Source: Daphnia carinata | Lineage: Eukaryota > Arthropoda > Branchiopoda > Diplostraca > Daphniidae | Reading direction: 5' to 3' | Assembly: GCF_022539665.2 (NCBI RefSeq) | Contig: NC_081339.1 | Coordinates: 4,950,017-5,014,016, forward strand | Length of the DNA: 64,000 bases | In this document: positions 24,171-37,700 of the stretch, in pieces | Layout: each line of letters starts with the position of its first letter | How positions within the stretch are numbered: position 1 is the first letter of the stretch | The notes under the pieces: generated by a model | Told to the model about the DNA's origin: nothing | Database searches by the model: none | Seen by the model: the letters and a program-made list of their open reading frames with translations, nothing else | Made by a program: the position numbers and the translations under genes

Positions 24171-26037
24171 ACTTCGTTTTTTTTTTTTTTTTGCTTTTTC
24201 GTTTTTTTCTACCTGCTTTGGTTGCGGAGCGGTGGCGCATTTAGCGTCTAAACAAAAGACAACCATTACCACAATTCCAAATACTGTTCGGACCGTTGTG
24301 TATTTGTCAGACACAAAGGGCAGCATGGAAGACGAGACGAGAAGCAGACGAGAGACACTAGAGGGCAAAACCAAGTCAATTGAAAGGGGGAGGATTTACG
24401 GATGGTAAGGTTGATAAACTAAGCAATTTTGTGTGTACATACATATTTCATATAATTAAATATACCTATAATTTCACTAAAAACAGGTCTTTCTACTCAG
24501 GAAATTTCTTTCTTTTTTTCTTTTATTTTTTCTTCAAAAAAGGTTGCTGCAAATTAATTGTAAATGTCTGTTTTCAATTATTACAAATATATCGAAATGC
24601 CATCAACCAAGGTAGTGCCTTAGGCTCAAAAATTTTGTCACCAGACATATGAAACGATAATCAATCCTACGAAGAAATCGTGTGTTAAGCAGTGTGTTCC
24701 TGTCCAGTAAAGAGTCTTTCTTTCTGAGTAAGAGATCTTTGTTTTCCACAAGGCCACAACAAAGTTGTGTTTCACTTTAACATTGTTAAACATGGCACAA
24801 AAGCAAAGCCTGTAGAATGAGAATAAGAATGCTCGAACACTTGATTTGTTCCTTAGTAAATCGATAAAAGAATCTTTAGTTTTCCCTTCTTACTCTACTG
24901 TAAATTGTAAACAATCTAATGCCTTAAACACTTGTACCTTCCATCACTTAGTCAACACTATTACTGAAGCAGACGAAATCAAACAACACTGCCAAATGAT
25001 AATCAGCCCTGAATATCTGTTTAAAAAAACACTAAAAAGTCAGGCTTATTTTTTGTCGGGCTTAAATTTTGATCTGACCTCAAAATAGCCACGACTTAAC
25101 CACAGACCCACAAGTCACACGTCACATGGGAAAACAGTTGTTTTCCCATGTTGAGTAATCACCTGTATGGTTACATAGAAATATTTAAGTATAAGAAAAT
25201 ATACATAACAAATTGTTGATTTAGCAAAGATTTCTTTATTGTACTTACTATTTAATTATATGCTGAACAGAAGTTGAACTGTAGGCATGTGGTATCATCG
25301 TTCAATGTTTTACCATTTAGCTATAAGGACATAGAATCAATGATGTAATCCTTATTATTTGAACTGAGACATGTGGAATTTTACCACATATAAATTTAAC
25401 AACATGAAGAATAACTTTCCTCTTGTTAACCACACTGTTATACGAACCTTAGGTCTTTTGCTTCTTAGAAGGATGCTATACAACTGAGCCAACTTCTCAT
25501 CCAAAGTGGTGAGACATCGGTTAATTCTGTAATGCATTTGTTCAAGACATCTAGTGGACAAGTGGCTAACTCAGATTCGTTTTCAAAGCCACCACGTCAG
25601 CTATTCTGCCAAAATTTCTATCAGCTGTTTCATTTCGCGTGGCGTTGGACAGATGATGGAAGCATGAAATGAACGTCTTACTTCTTGAAATGTTACCGTC
25701 GATTTCGCCGTGTATAGACCTGGTTTATGTGGGTTGAATCTGCGCTTAAAGGTAAAGGTAAGTTCTTAACGGTATTATGGCAGCTATTCGTTCATAAACG
25801 ATTGTGTAACACATTCTAAATTATTTAAAGGAGGAGCATTGCTTGGCTTAGCCAGCACGTTTTTGATCTCCATTAGTTAAATACACCCCTTTCGGACCAA
25901 AGGTGCTACATAGAGAAGACAATTCGTTGCAATTGTTTTCTCAACCGGGACCCCTTAAATCCAGTTTAGATAAGGTAGTGTTAGATGATGTTATTATTTG
26001 TTAACTGTTGTAGTTTTGTTACTATTGTTTTAGGTCC
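24171..26037. other. AT-rich spacer, no gene recognised
   Basis: Contains a perfect 11-bp palindrome pair at 25125-25150 and another tRNA-like stretch on the minus strand at about 25425-25495 (GGCTCAGTTGTATAGC, GGTTCGTATAAC). Nothing else supported. Confidence 0.35.
25125..25150. repeat. Perfect inverted repeat, 11-bp arms, 4-nt loop
   Basis: CATGGGAAAAC, loop AGTT, then GTTTTCCCATG. Confidence 0.8.
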
Positions 26038-26388
26038 TTGGGATTTACCTGGCATGCTGTGGTGGTTGCAGAAATCTTCCTCGGACAGAAACAAATACCA
26101 TTAATGTTCTGTGTTAGTGTAATAAAAGATACCCAGTACCACTTCCGTGTTCTTAAATTACTACCCCACTCACAAGAAACAGAAGTTCCAGATGATTTGG
26201 AACTTGAACTTGCTCCCTACCAGATAGCGATCTGCCACACTGTGAAGATCTTTGTTTTTTTTTTGCCAAGACGAAAAGTAAATGTCTTTTTTATTATAAA
26301 AAGGATGTTCACTTACACTCTTGACGGCTGGAGAATCAGCGAAACTGGTAGGTGGTCTTTCATTACTTTACCAACTTTCATTAGTTAG
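26038..26388 (+). other. Open frame of 116 codons, unknown, low confidence
   Basis: The first half has a protein-like composition and is preceded by a plausible acceptor (GTTTTAG before 26034). I recognise no family. It may be a decayed gene exon or a chance frame. Confidence 0.2.
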
Positions 26389-26483
26389 AAAAAGTTTATG
26401 TAGTAAAATGAAATACAAAACTAGGAAAATTAGAAGTGAAATTGTTTTTATTGTCCCACCTCCACCCTTCAATTCCACCACTA

Positions 26484-26556
26484 TTTTACATCACATATAC
26501 ATACGTACATACAAATACATACATACAAATACATATATAAATACATACAAACACTT
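26484..26556. repeat. CATA/TACA microsatellite
   Basis: Imperfect tandem ACAT/ACAA tetranucleotides immediately left of the MITE. Confidence 0.8.
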
Positions 26557-26567
26557 AACTAAATTAA

Positions 26568-26896
26568 CCCGATGGCTGCCACGCCATGCAACCCGTAGGT
26601 TGCTTAAACTACATTCGCTACACGTCGAGTCGGAAGGATCCCCGACCAAGGTGGGGCTTGTCCGAAGACAAGCCCGGGCTGGCACGGTGAAAGAGTCCAT
26701 TTTGGGAATGCACACCCCAGGATATCTCTCACCATGCCGACAAAGAGAAGTCCCTAATGGTGCATTGCCTAGCGCCTAATGGCATAAAGCCATTAGGCGC
26801 AATGGCGACTGTTCCCCCCATGGCCATGAGGAGAACAGCGCCCAAGTCCCTACATCTACAAAAAAAATGGGACCAAACGGCGTGGCAGCCAACGGG
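26568..26896. mobile_element. piggyBac-type MITE (329 bp)
   Basis: The left end CCCGATGGCTGCCACGCC and the inverted right end CCCGTTGGCTGCCACGCC match at 17 of 18 positions. Both ends are flanked directly by TTAA (26564-26567 and 26897-26900), the target site used by piggyBac-superfamily transposons, and the tips begin CCC/GGG as expected for that group. The interior is GC-rich compared with its surroundings and has no transposase frame. It carries internal inverted repeats, for example CGCCTAATGGC/GCCATTAGGCG at about 26771-26799. It is therefore a non-autonomous element. Confidence 0.85.
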
Positions 26897-27023
26897 TTAA
26901 CTTATATACTAGACACGTTATACAGTACAAAATAAAATAATACCATGGAGACGATCCACGATGAGCTCCCTCCATCGCCGTGGGATGTTTGATGAGCCGC
27001 GCCCTATTGTAGCCGAGTTTTTG

Positions 27024-27670
27024 TGAATGGTGAAGGCGATGGCGAAGGCAAATTGCGATGACGTCGATAGCAAAGGCAAAGACGAGAAAGGCGATAGCGA
27101 TGGCAGAGACGTAGAAGGTGATGGCAAAGACGTAGAAGGTGATGGCAAAGGCGAAGAAGGCGATGGCAGAGGCGAGACGGTGATGGCGAAGACGGCGATG
27201 GCGAAGATGGCGATGGCGAAGACGGCGATGGCGATGGCGAAGACGGCGATGGCGATGGCGAAGACGGCGATGGCGATGGCGAAGACGGCGATGGCGATGG
27301 CGAAGACGGCGATGGCGATGGCGAAGACGGCGATGGCGATGGCGAAGACGGCGATGGCGATGGCGAAGACGGCGATGGCGATGGCGAAGACGGCGATGGC
27401 GATGGCGAAGACGGCGATGGCGATGGCGAAGACGGCGATGGCGATGGCGAAGACGGCGATAGCGAAGACGGCGAAGGCGAAGCCGGTGATGGCGAAGTGC
27501 GAAAACGGCGATGGCGAAGTGCGAAGACGGCGATGGCGAAGGCGAAGACGGCGATGGCGAAGGCGAAGACGGCGATGGTGAAGGCGGATGGCGATGGCGA
27601 AGGCAAAGATAGCGTAGAGGCGATAGCAGAGGCAACAATAGCGTAGAGGCGAAGGCAAAAATTGCGTAGA
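27024..27670. repeat. GC-rich minisatellite, 21-bp unit
   Basis: Built on GGCGAN hexamers. The centre (about 27210-27460) holds around eleven near-identical copies of a 21-bp unit (GAAGACGGCGATGGCGATGGC), with degenerate copies at both sides. All long open frames across it (on either strand) are by-products of the period being a multiple of three. Confidence 0.95.
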
Positions 27671-30600
27671 GGCGATCAGGAAAATCTTACTTATCGGCCC
27701 TGTGTAACAGATGTCAAGAAATCAAAAAAAGAAAAACATCATATTTGATAAAAAAAAAAGTGTTCAAAGTATCATTATCGTCTATTAGGTTAAAAAGAGG
27801 GCATAAGTATGAAAACGAAAACAAGTTTGGGTGATTTCCTGAAATTATTGGGACCATAACACTGAAAATGAATGTGACAGATACACAGGATGCTGCTCTG
27901 TAAAACAGTAGTGCATTATCAAAAAAAAAAAAAAAAAAAATTCTGCTGAACGGCAATCAAACATTCCTTATCTACAACCTCCATTCACAACAGCTTGTTA
28001 CAAACAGCTTTGCCATAAAATTTCGCTTGTTAAATGAAGATTCGATGAGTTCAAACAAGGTAAGGTCAAATGCAAACCAAAGTTATGATATTGAATACAA
28101 AGCTGAAAAAGATAGATAAGCCATTTAGTCCTTAACATAAAGATGAAAAAAGACAGATATCTTAAATAGTAATAGCTCAATGAGTGGGCACAAACTCGAG
28201 ATAGTTTAGCAAATTCATTTGAGTCTAAAAACGATTCTTTGTGGCAGAGTCATAACAAAAAAAAATACTTCAGCATAAAATTTACCAATAATATTTCTGT
28301 TGTGCTGTGAAGAAGAACTTTGAGTCATGTAACCCTAGCTATATCAGAAGATTGCATTTTTCAAAGCACTATCTGAGTATTGACTTGCATGCTATCTTCG
28401 TTTAACACTTCAAATCATCATAGCTTGTTAACATAACAGGCTTCCACCTTCTTAATGGTAAAAATAAAGCAAAATAGTAACGTCTAGATCAGTATTATAC
28501 TCATTTGTTACTTACGTTTTGTTAAAGATGCAGAAGTAATGGGAAAACTTAAAAAATCAACAGAGCGAAATTTTTGGCATGTTGACGTAGCTAATGGCAG
28601 ACATGGCAGACGACGTTAGCGTTTTATTTTTTGGGTTTTACTCGACTCAACAAGGGTTTGTTACAAACGGATATAATAGGCATTCTAGAACATTCAGATA
28701 CAATCTCACTGAATGATTGATTTGATTGTTTTTGTAGACGCCTTACTTCCTCTTATGTAAATTTCCGGAAGTGTGCCGGAAGTAACAAAGAATTTCAGTA
28801 ATGCAATGCACACTGTTTACAGTCAGCGAGATGAAGTTTCATTACAAATTGTTTAATTTTGTATTGTCCATTTTCTACATATTTTCTTTTAAGGTGCAAT
28901 TACTAATGCAGGCGGAACGAATACATTCTACTATAACGAACGGGCAATTCAATATGGTACAATACGGTTTTTGGTTTATGATTCCTGGCATCTTGCCGTC
29001 CTATGATTGCTCTTCTAATATCAAACAAATAAGAACGGAAAGGAAAACAGGAAAATAAATAACTACATAGATAACAAAAAAGCTTCAACTAGGAGAGGTG
29101 GACTACCATGAACTTAATATAGCAGCTCCAAATGAAGTCCACTGAACTGGAAGATGAAACAAATTCACGGGAAGTTATTCGACCAACATGTGGGGATTCA
29201 CGCATTTCGAACTACCGCCCAAACAGAAAAAGCTTTCAGCAGCTATCGAATTTCATAACCTACTTTTCATACGCGAGGAGAGAAAACATTAACCAGTGGT
29301 GTGCCATTTGCATTATTTAAGGCGGTAGCAATACCTGCATTCACGCAGCAATTTTCCCTTGAAATTGATAGAGCGAAGACCAATCTTAGAATAACTACTT
29401 GAAAACAAAGAAAAGGCTTTCATCATAGAACTTCTCATTTGTAAAAGACACAGGATTGGACTTTTTTTTTTTTGCTGAACTGGTTTGCTCAACAGAGCAC
29501 TGTGTTTTGAAACACATAATGAAATATTGTCCTAGGATGAAGTTTGTAGTTTACATTGAAGTTTGCAATTATAGTATTACTTATGATTTAAACACAACAA
29601 ACCTAGAGGTAGTGATGGATGTAAAAGGAACTGATAGTCTCCCAATTCACCACCAACAATAGGTTGAATGGTCTAGGAGGTATTGGTCAGCAATCAATTT
29701 GGCCACCTCTGCTGTATCGTATGAACATAAATATTTAAAAAACAAAAAACAAAAAAAAAACACAAAACATAATCAATCACAGATAAACAACAAAAATACA
29801 AAAACACAAAATAAAGAAAACGGATGATGCTATGTCAACATAAACATACATTATATATTTTGATAAACGAGAAGTGACCATGAAGCTTTTTAAGGTCTTT
29901 ACCTTCACTTCAATGAATTTTGTTTCATAGAAATCGCCAAAAATTTCAACTGTTACGTGTTTTAGACAGTTGGCGAGGCGTCAATCTCACGACCATTGGT
30001 AACTTTCATTTACCTTTAAGCGGACCTTAATTATCAGCAGATGAACAATCCGACGTGTCCCCCAAATTCCGATCAGGGCATGTGGTCCACATATCAGATA
30101 ATGGTTTTCAACGTATGATACCTCATAAATTTCGATAAAAATCAGTATAACATCTTAATTTCTAAAAATGAATTCATACCGTGAACATTGGGATAAAGTT
30201 GCAGGCCGTAACATAGCTTGGACAAGAAGGCAACGCGGGGGCACGACAGTGTTGAATAGGCATGAATTGTCTTTGACACCTCTACAAGAAGAGGGCAAAT
30301 CTGTGCAGTTCAAAAACATAATCTGAGACAGATTCTTAAAATCACGAAATTGAGTACCTTTACACATTTTTTTTAAAACTTGTAGTTTCTTTTCAAAAAC
30401 ACATTAGCTCTGCAAGTAACTTATTCTGTTTGCAATGCCAGATGATACCTTTCGAGTTTGGTGGCAGTCTTTAAGTTAATCCATCTTCATGACAGTTCTT
30501 GCTGCAACATGACTACATCCAAAAGGAAAACAATTTAGTTCCAAGCAAGGCTAAGTAAAGTAAAATAAATGATTAAAGATCCTAAATGAAATGCTGCCAA

Positions 30601-31700
30601 TGTGAATAACAACAAAGGATAAAAGAAGTGAAATAAAATAATGATAAAGCTTTTATAAATCACTAGGTATTTAGTCATGCCAGCCAAACAACTATTGAAG
30701 CTCTCCGTAATTTTTACATCATTAAAAATTCAAGTAATCCTTCTACAAAAGTGGTACATGCGTAGGAAAATTAACAAATTGCCATACTTACTGATAAAGC
30801 TCTTCAAAAAGATATCCATACCAATGCCTTCTTAGTACCGGTATACCTTCTGCGTACCAGCATAGCTACAATTTTAAAAAAAGGACAAATGAATAAATAA
30901 ATAATCTTTTCTTGGAACAACAGAAATGATTCATGAACACTTAACAGCAAAAAATTATCAACAAAACAACAAAAGATGGATGTAGATGGATGTGGATGAA
31001 TAATATTGCGAATATAATTGATGTGAATGATTTTACACCCTTAGTCTGATCGTTCTGTTCGGTTCTGTCGTCATTGCAGTTACAGCCACATAGAGGCGCC
31101 ACTAGTTTTAACAACAAAGAAGCTCACCAATTATCATGGAACCAGTTCTTTACCAAGAAGGGAATCACGAACATTTAAGTAACATATGCCATTAATTTTA
31201 CTTGGAAGTTCGTGGTCGTTCCCTTCATACTTTATCTGTCATCTAGAAAAAATCTCACCTGCTGATACAGAAACCTTAACGATACGGTATTTGAAGGTAT
31301 TTTTATTGTCCGGAAACTAGAATGCGAAACATACCTTGAAAAGTGGGGCTGCTGATAAAAGCCATAATGACCCGGAAAACATTTTTCTATGCTCGCATAA
31401 CATAATGTTCAATTTCTTTTTCTTGTACCTCTAATACGTAATCGTGGAAACCCGGTAATATTCTAGAGAGTTCCTACGTATTACCTGTTTGGCCCGTGCA
31501 TCTCTCTTGTCCAAACTCGTCTGACTGTAACCAATCGATATGAATGAGGCAGGCCTGCAGACTCGGTTTCTTTACATTCAACAGCGCAAGGCATGCATAC
31601 AAAAAGACGAATAACCCGAGAGCTAAAAAGCTCGAAGAGAAATCTTTTTTTCTTAGAACGGTGCACTTAATTGTCTGAGGCTATCTACAGCCCTTCCATC
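27671..31700. other. About 4 kb AT-rich sequence without a recognised gene
   Basis: Only short open frames with no family resemblance on either strand. No tRNA, transposon end or tandem array noted apart from short A runs. It could include untranslated or non-coding transcripts that cannot be seen from sequence alone. Confidence 0.4.
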
Positions 31701-32331
31701 CTGTTAGCTACACCTGAAAAAGGGGATCACACGTGAAAGCCCACTCGTGAGTGAAAGCTTTGATCTGCACCTTAAAGAATTAGTGGACGTGCATCCAAAA
31801 CAGGGACGTGCTTCGTTTTTCTGACTATTTCCCATTTCAGTTTGAACAAATGCAAAATGTGCAACATGGGACCATAAATGTATTGAGAGTTTCAAAAAAA
31901 AAAAAATCGAAAAAAGGGGGCAAACAAAAACAAGAAAAATATGATGGGAGGGGATGATACACGCACAGACATAATATAAAGAAATTTTAAGGAATTTTAC
32001 ACGTATATCCATTATTGTTATTATTAATTATTATTATTATTTCATCTTTTGTTGGTAATTTTTTTTTTTTGAACTCAATGCATGGATTAAATTAAGGAGT
32101 GAAAAAAAAAAAGAATTTTGAAAAAATAACCCCAACAAAAGGTCTCCACAATTTTTGTTTCTTTTTCTTTGAGATGAGTAGTGTGACAAGACGACTTTTT
32201 TGTTAATTTTTCTTCCATTTGTCATCGACAAAAAAAAAACGTTAAAAAAAACACACAATGAAAAATATATTAAATTAAATTGATTTGTTCCCCCCATCAT
32301 CGATCTATATATCTCCCTCCCATATTTGATA

Positions 32332-32354
32332 TACACACACACACACACACACAC
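32332..32354. repeat. (CA)n microsatellite
   Basis: About 11 CA units. Confidence 0.9.
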
Positions 32355-32498
32355 TCGGCACGTACACAGATAAAAGGCTCACAGCCCTAAACACGTAAAC
32401 ACACAAGACACATTCATCATCAAAATACGCCGCGATGACATTTTCTCCCAATTCAAATTTTTTCTTTCTCCAAACCATAACAAATTGAACTTTTTTTC

Positions 32499-32523
32499 GT
32501 GTGTGTGTGTGTGTGTGTGTGTG
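32499..32523. repeat. (GT)n microsatellite
   Basis: About 12 GT units, complementary in sequence to the CA tract 150 nt to the left, so the two could pair. Confidence 0.9.
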
Positions 32524-34655
32524 CCTCGTTTTTGCCCTTCATTTTGTAGTTTGATCAAATGATTTCATTTCTCCGGGAAATTAAGAATAATATAAACAAA
32601 AAAATTGTTAAAATGTACAGATTTTTCGCTATTGCTGCGGGTTCGCGATGAAAAAAAAAATGTTGATCGAATGGAAACGGTGCGAGAAAGCCATTAAAGA
32701 TGAAAGTGTGGGTAAGGAATTCCTTGTTTCTTATTTTTTTTTTTGGTTGGTTTTTAATTGTTTAGTTGGACTTTAGCTTCAAAATTGAAGAAACGGTTAG
32801 TCTTTTGCTGGATTATAAACAAGGAGGCAATGATGAAGTGTGAACGATGAAAAAATGGGGGATTTTTCACATCAGCTTTTGCTTTCTAGAAAATGTCTAC
32901 ATTAGAAATCGAATACAAAAACGGCTTCGGTAATTGAATAAGTTTATACTACTAAATTCCCCCCGCCATCTTTCACGCAATTCCCACATTTGGATCTCGG
33001 AGGCAATAACGAAAAACGAAAAGGGTGAACAAAAAAAGGGAGAGTAGTCCTAAAATGTCCATCGAATTGAAAACACATTCTGTACACATTTGAACGAGGT
33101 TTAAAGGGCGCTCGTTAACTACAGGATTTCTTTTCTTCTTCAACTAAAATTTCTAATTTGTTTTTCTTTTGACAACTTGTAGCGTCTCCACTTTTTCACT
33201 GGCTTTGTCCATTTGTTACGTTCTTCCTCTCATTTTCTTAATCAAGTCGAACTTTACAAACTTGAATTTAAAAAAAAAAGGGATGGGGAGGAAGAAAGGA
33301 AGAATGCAAATCAGGTTAAATTTAAGATTTGGAACATATTCCGCTTTTGCTACCGACGTCTTAAAAAAAACGCCTTTAAACTGGAAGAATCTCATTTCTT
33401 TTTCAATAATACCAACATTAAATCGTCTTCATTGCTGTATGTTCCCACAACATATTTTTCGTTTGTGTGTCTAAAAGTCTAAAACAAACGTAAATTGTTT
33501 TTTTTTCAGGTTTTTCACCATCAGACGAAAAACTTAATTTCAGAAAGAAAAAATTCCAACAAATAAAAAACAAAAAAAAAAAAAAAAGGATTTCCATCGT
33601 TCACCAGTTTCGAACATCACGAGTTTGTACCAATCTCATCAATTTTGCTGATTCAAAAAAATGTTTTGTTTTAATTATTCTCCCAATTAAAATCCCAACC
33701 CCCCAGTGAAGGAAAGAGATGGACGTTTTCTGGGGATGGAAGGACGGGATGAAAACACAAATCAAAAATAGTTGACAAGTTAAGGTGGGATTTACTTAGG
33801 GAAAAAAAGATATCTCGGGAGGAGGGGGGGGGCGACCTGTGTTGGTACTGACTTGTACTTTGTAATAGCGTAATCTCTCTGATTACGATATATTCTTAAA
33901 AATAACCTTAAAAAATATATAAACAAACTCATTTGTAAAATGGTGTGGCTGCCCTGAACAACTTTCAATTCGAAAACGAAAAAAAAAAAATAAAATAAAA
34001 AATAAAATCTTTGGGGAATGAGATAAAAAAATTAATTAATTTAATAGGTGAAGAAAAAAAATACTGTTCAGGATTTCTTTACAGCGAGATCGCTACAACT
34101 CGTGCTCTTTAAGGTTTGCGCATTCGTTACCCCCCTCCCCCTCACGCGCGCACACACACACACACGTTCGCAAAAATTTTCTTTCTTCACAAACTCAATC
34201 GGCGGATCTGCTTTTTAAATTTTTGATGGCGCGGCTGCCCCAAATCCCCCACCCCCTCTCCGTAAGAAAAAAAATCTGTACCCAACGCAAAGTCCAATAT
34301 CGCAATCATTTCCGTCTCCTCCAAGTGACACACTATCCATTTCCTGTTTTCCAGTCAGCCACAAAAAGAAAAAAATCTCAAGAAAAAAAAAAAAAATAAG
34401 GGAGGGATAATCATTTGAAACCAAAACAAAACTTTGAAATAATCGACACGGCAGTGTCTGTGTTGTTCCTTTTTTTTTTTTTTTTTTAAGTGTTGTTGTT
34501 ACTGAACAACACTCCCTATTTTTTCTTAAAATCTCTCAATCATCCCTTCCCTCCCGATTTTCATCACTCTCCTACATACTTGAACAGAAAATGGCAGTAA
34601 TTTCAGGGCTGGAGGTGGTGGACGTTGGTAGCTGTATGTGGCGTTTACAAGCGAA

Positions 34656-34680
34656 AGAGAGAGAGAGAGAGAGAGAGAGG
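34656..34680. repeat. (GA)n microsatellite
   Basis: About 12 GA units just downstream of the MXD stop codon. Confidence 0.9.
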
Positions 34681-34770
34681 AGAAGGCGATGATTTGAAAA
34701 TTTAGTTGTTTTTTGCTGTTTTTTTCTAGTTACGTTTTTTTCCCCCTTTCTTTGTTGGTGTAGTCCTTTT

Positions 34771-37700
34771 TTAAACACTGTCCGTGATGGAGAGATGAGG
34801 AAAATGTCCGATACTGGCAACGTTGCCGAGGCCAATGCCCGAATCGCTTGAGGCTGATTGAACGCTCAATTGATCGTCCAAATCGCTACCGTGACTTCCG
34901 TAACCAATCACGTCGACTTCATCTGAATAAATAAGATTGAAATTAGTTCATTGCCGCCTTCCACGCATCAACGAAAATAAAAATTCGATATAGAAGAGAA
35001 CAAAAAACAAAAATAAAAATGAAATTTGGTTTGTGTAATCACCGTAGAAGGCAGCAATACCGGTTTCGGAGGAGACGGACGAGGTCAGTGACGATGCCGA
35101 CGAAATGGTCGTCGAGACGGAGCATTCGGATAGGGAATTTCCCCGTCGTTTATTCATCTGGTTGGAGGCGCCTGGGCTGGATGATGACAACTGTTCAAAA
35201 TGCTGAGACAGCTGCTCCAGCTTCCGCCGCAAAAAGCGCTGCTCGCGGTTCAGCTGTTCCTTGTGCTGCAGGTGACGCCTATCTCGCTCTTCCAGCGTCT
35301 GAAATACAAACAACAAAAATCAATGAAAAATGTTTTTCTGTCAATTTGGCAACAGCGCTATTCATTTTTAGTATTTTTTTTTTAAAGGATAGTTCTATGT
35401 ACGGGAGACGAAAGATAGATGGAGTCGCTTGCGGTTCTTGTTTACTCGAGTGAAAACTTTGGAATTTTTCGTCGGCATAGAGCAGTGGCACACACAACAC
35501 ACACAAAGTGTCTTGATTATTGATTTTCATGCCCTGCCATGGCAGATTTCCCCCCCTCCCCACAAGAGGCCGGAGGGGCGAAAGTAGCTTTCCCCTCGGG
35601 CCGGCAGACGTAAGAGTGTGAGAAATGAGGGCGTGTGTGGTAGCGCTACCGATCGATCATTAAGTGTTTAACATCACTTTAGTTAGTGATGGGTTTCAAA
35701 CGAATTTGCTTTATCTTCCCAATAGATGGCCTTACAATGTCCACATTTTCTTTTTTAAACCCATAACATTAAAAAAAAAAGTACAGTTAAATTATTAATA
35801 ATAATACTAAAAGAAATACCTTAATGAAATGTTTCGCGCGTGTCAGTAACCCCAGCGTAGTGTGACGGGCCGATTCCGGACCTAACGGGACCAAATCTTT
35901 AAGTTTCTCCAAACAAGTTCTCAGTTGAGCACGCCTGTAGAAAAACGAAACCAAAATTTAAAATCGTATGCCCTTTTTAAAACAAGAAAACAAAAAATAA
36001 ACAAAGGAACGTCAATATATGACACGTGAAAGGGGGGGGGGATAGGACGGACAGTGCGGGTCGTTCGCATTGGAAGGGGGGCTTACTCGTTGGTGTGTGT
36101 CATGTGCGGACTCCTTTCCCAAGTTGTAGCGAGAAAAGAACAACGAAGTAGGTCCAAACAACTTGGTCAAGGCGAAAACAAAATAAAAACAGCCTATCTT
36201 TACAGTGGTGACGTGTGCGGATTGAACGGTGCGTGCCAACGGGACTGCACCTTCTTTTGGCACGAGAACGCGGGCCTATTATCACGAACGGGAAATATAT
36301 ACATCCATAGCTGCTGCTGCTCGCAGCAAAAACAAACACGACTTATAAATATGAAAGACCATGTGCTGCTGGTACCCCAAAGAGAGCCACGTCATATTCT
36401 TTAAAAAAAAAAAAAAAAAAAGTTGGCCAACACACGAAAAAAGGAGGCGAAAAATTCAGGTCACAGAAGAGGGGCGTTGTCATGGTAACTCTTTATCAGG
36501 TTAGGCCCCCCATTTTAACGAAAACTGCGAAGAAAACTAACAAACGCAACCATTTTTACAGTGTTATTGTTGAAGACCCGAAAGCATCTGGCGGGCACGG
36601 TTGAAAGATTCGGGGCACGGGTAAAACGCATTTCTTACGAGAGAGGAGAAAATTCCTGGCAAGTGGAGGAACGGACTGTTGCTGCCCAAAAGGGGCTGCC
36701 ATTATTCTTGTTGACTTTTCCAAGGGGACCCAAAGGCGAAAATCCGACAACGGAACTTAGAGACGCGCACGAGAAGAAAGAAGAAATAAGCAGCTCAAAC
36801 TCAACATACTCTTGTGTGGCATGGGCATACGCTCACGTCCTTGACTCTCTTTTGTGTTTCCTTTACCTACACGGCCCTTTTTTTATTGGCTTTCTTTTTT
36901 AGAAAATGTGGTTTTGAGACAAAGTCTTATCGTATTTCTCCTTTTTTAGTTCAAGCCGTATTGGCTAAAGCGACCACTTTACTCCTTTTTATTTTTAAGT
37001 TCCATATTTTTTTTAGATAAAAACTGGTAGAGTCGAAAAGAATAACGTCTCTTTTCATAATCTACAGACGGGCAAAGACCGAATAAAAACCCAAAACAAC
37101 GCGTCGCTCTCGATAATACGACTAACCCATCAATAATAGGATTGCAATTAAACTTGAGGGTGCGAGAATTAGTCAGCCTGACCTTGGTTGCATAGAATAA
37201 CTTTCTTTTTCACATCGGTTTCGAGTGTAATGGCCTCCCCAAAACAAAAAGACGACGACCTGAAAAAAAAAAAAAAATGCCTTCTTTCCCGACTAAAATA
37301 AAAGATGGCAGACGGGAAATGGAACTATACGTCACTGATAAAGATCCGGTCGTCGTCATCTCGTCAATCCCATAAAAGGAAATGATACGCTACGTACAGC
37401 TATCGTTAGCGTTTGCCTATCTACGCATTCAAAATACATGACTCAACATATGGTTAAATACGGCGATGATTTCAACCGGATTATACGAGATAGAAACAAA
37501 ACAAAAAGGATATCGTCCCCGTTGTCTGCTAATTTTTTTTTCACCTCTCAGCTGATCCCCCCCCCCAAAGAGCGTGTGACACAGGTCACGCAATGTGCAC
37601 GTAATAAAAGATAAGCTTGCATACACAATACACACGCGTGACCTGTGTATGCAATAAAATAAGAACTAGTGACGACCTAAAAAACAAGGGAGCTAAAAGA

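Larger units (their letters stand above)
31701..34770 (-). other. Probable 3' untranslated and downstream region of the MXD gene
   Basis: No coding frame. Very rich in homopolymer runs and microsatellites (CA, GT, GA). Its position directly after the MXD stop codon, with no other gene on the strand, suggests at least part of it is 3' UTR; the poly(A) site cannot be fixed by eye. Confidence 0.35.

Noticed and set aside
26038-26388. Resemblance of LGFTWHAVVVAEIFLGQ to bacterial ABC permease
   Set aside because: Too short, no membrane helices around it and no other bacterial sequence nearby; kept only as an unknown frame.
26856-27658. Open frames of 184-260 codons on both strands
   Set aside because: They are products of the 21-bp minisatellite; composition is pure repeat (RHRHRRL, MAKTAMA, FAIAIAV) in every frame.
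28801-29662. Plus-strand frames of 62-85 codons
   Set aside because: AT-rich, no domain, no splice-compatible continuation.
34948-35453. Plus-strand frame of 144 codons
   Set aside because: Antisense to the MXD zipper exon; no independent support.
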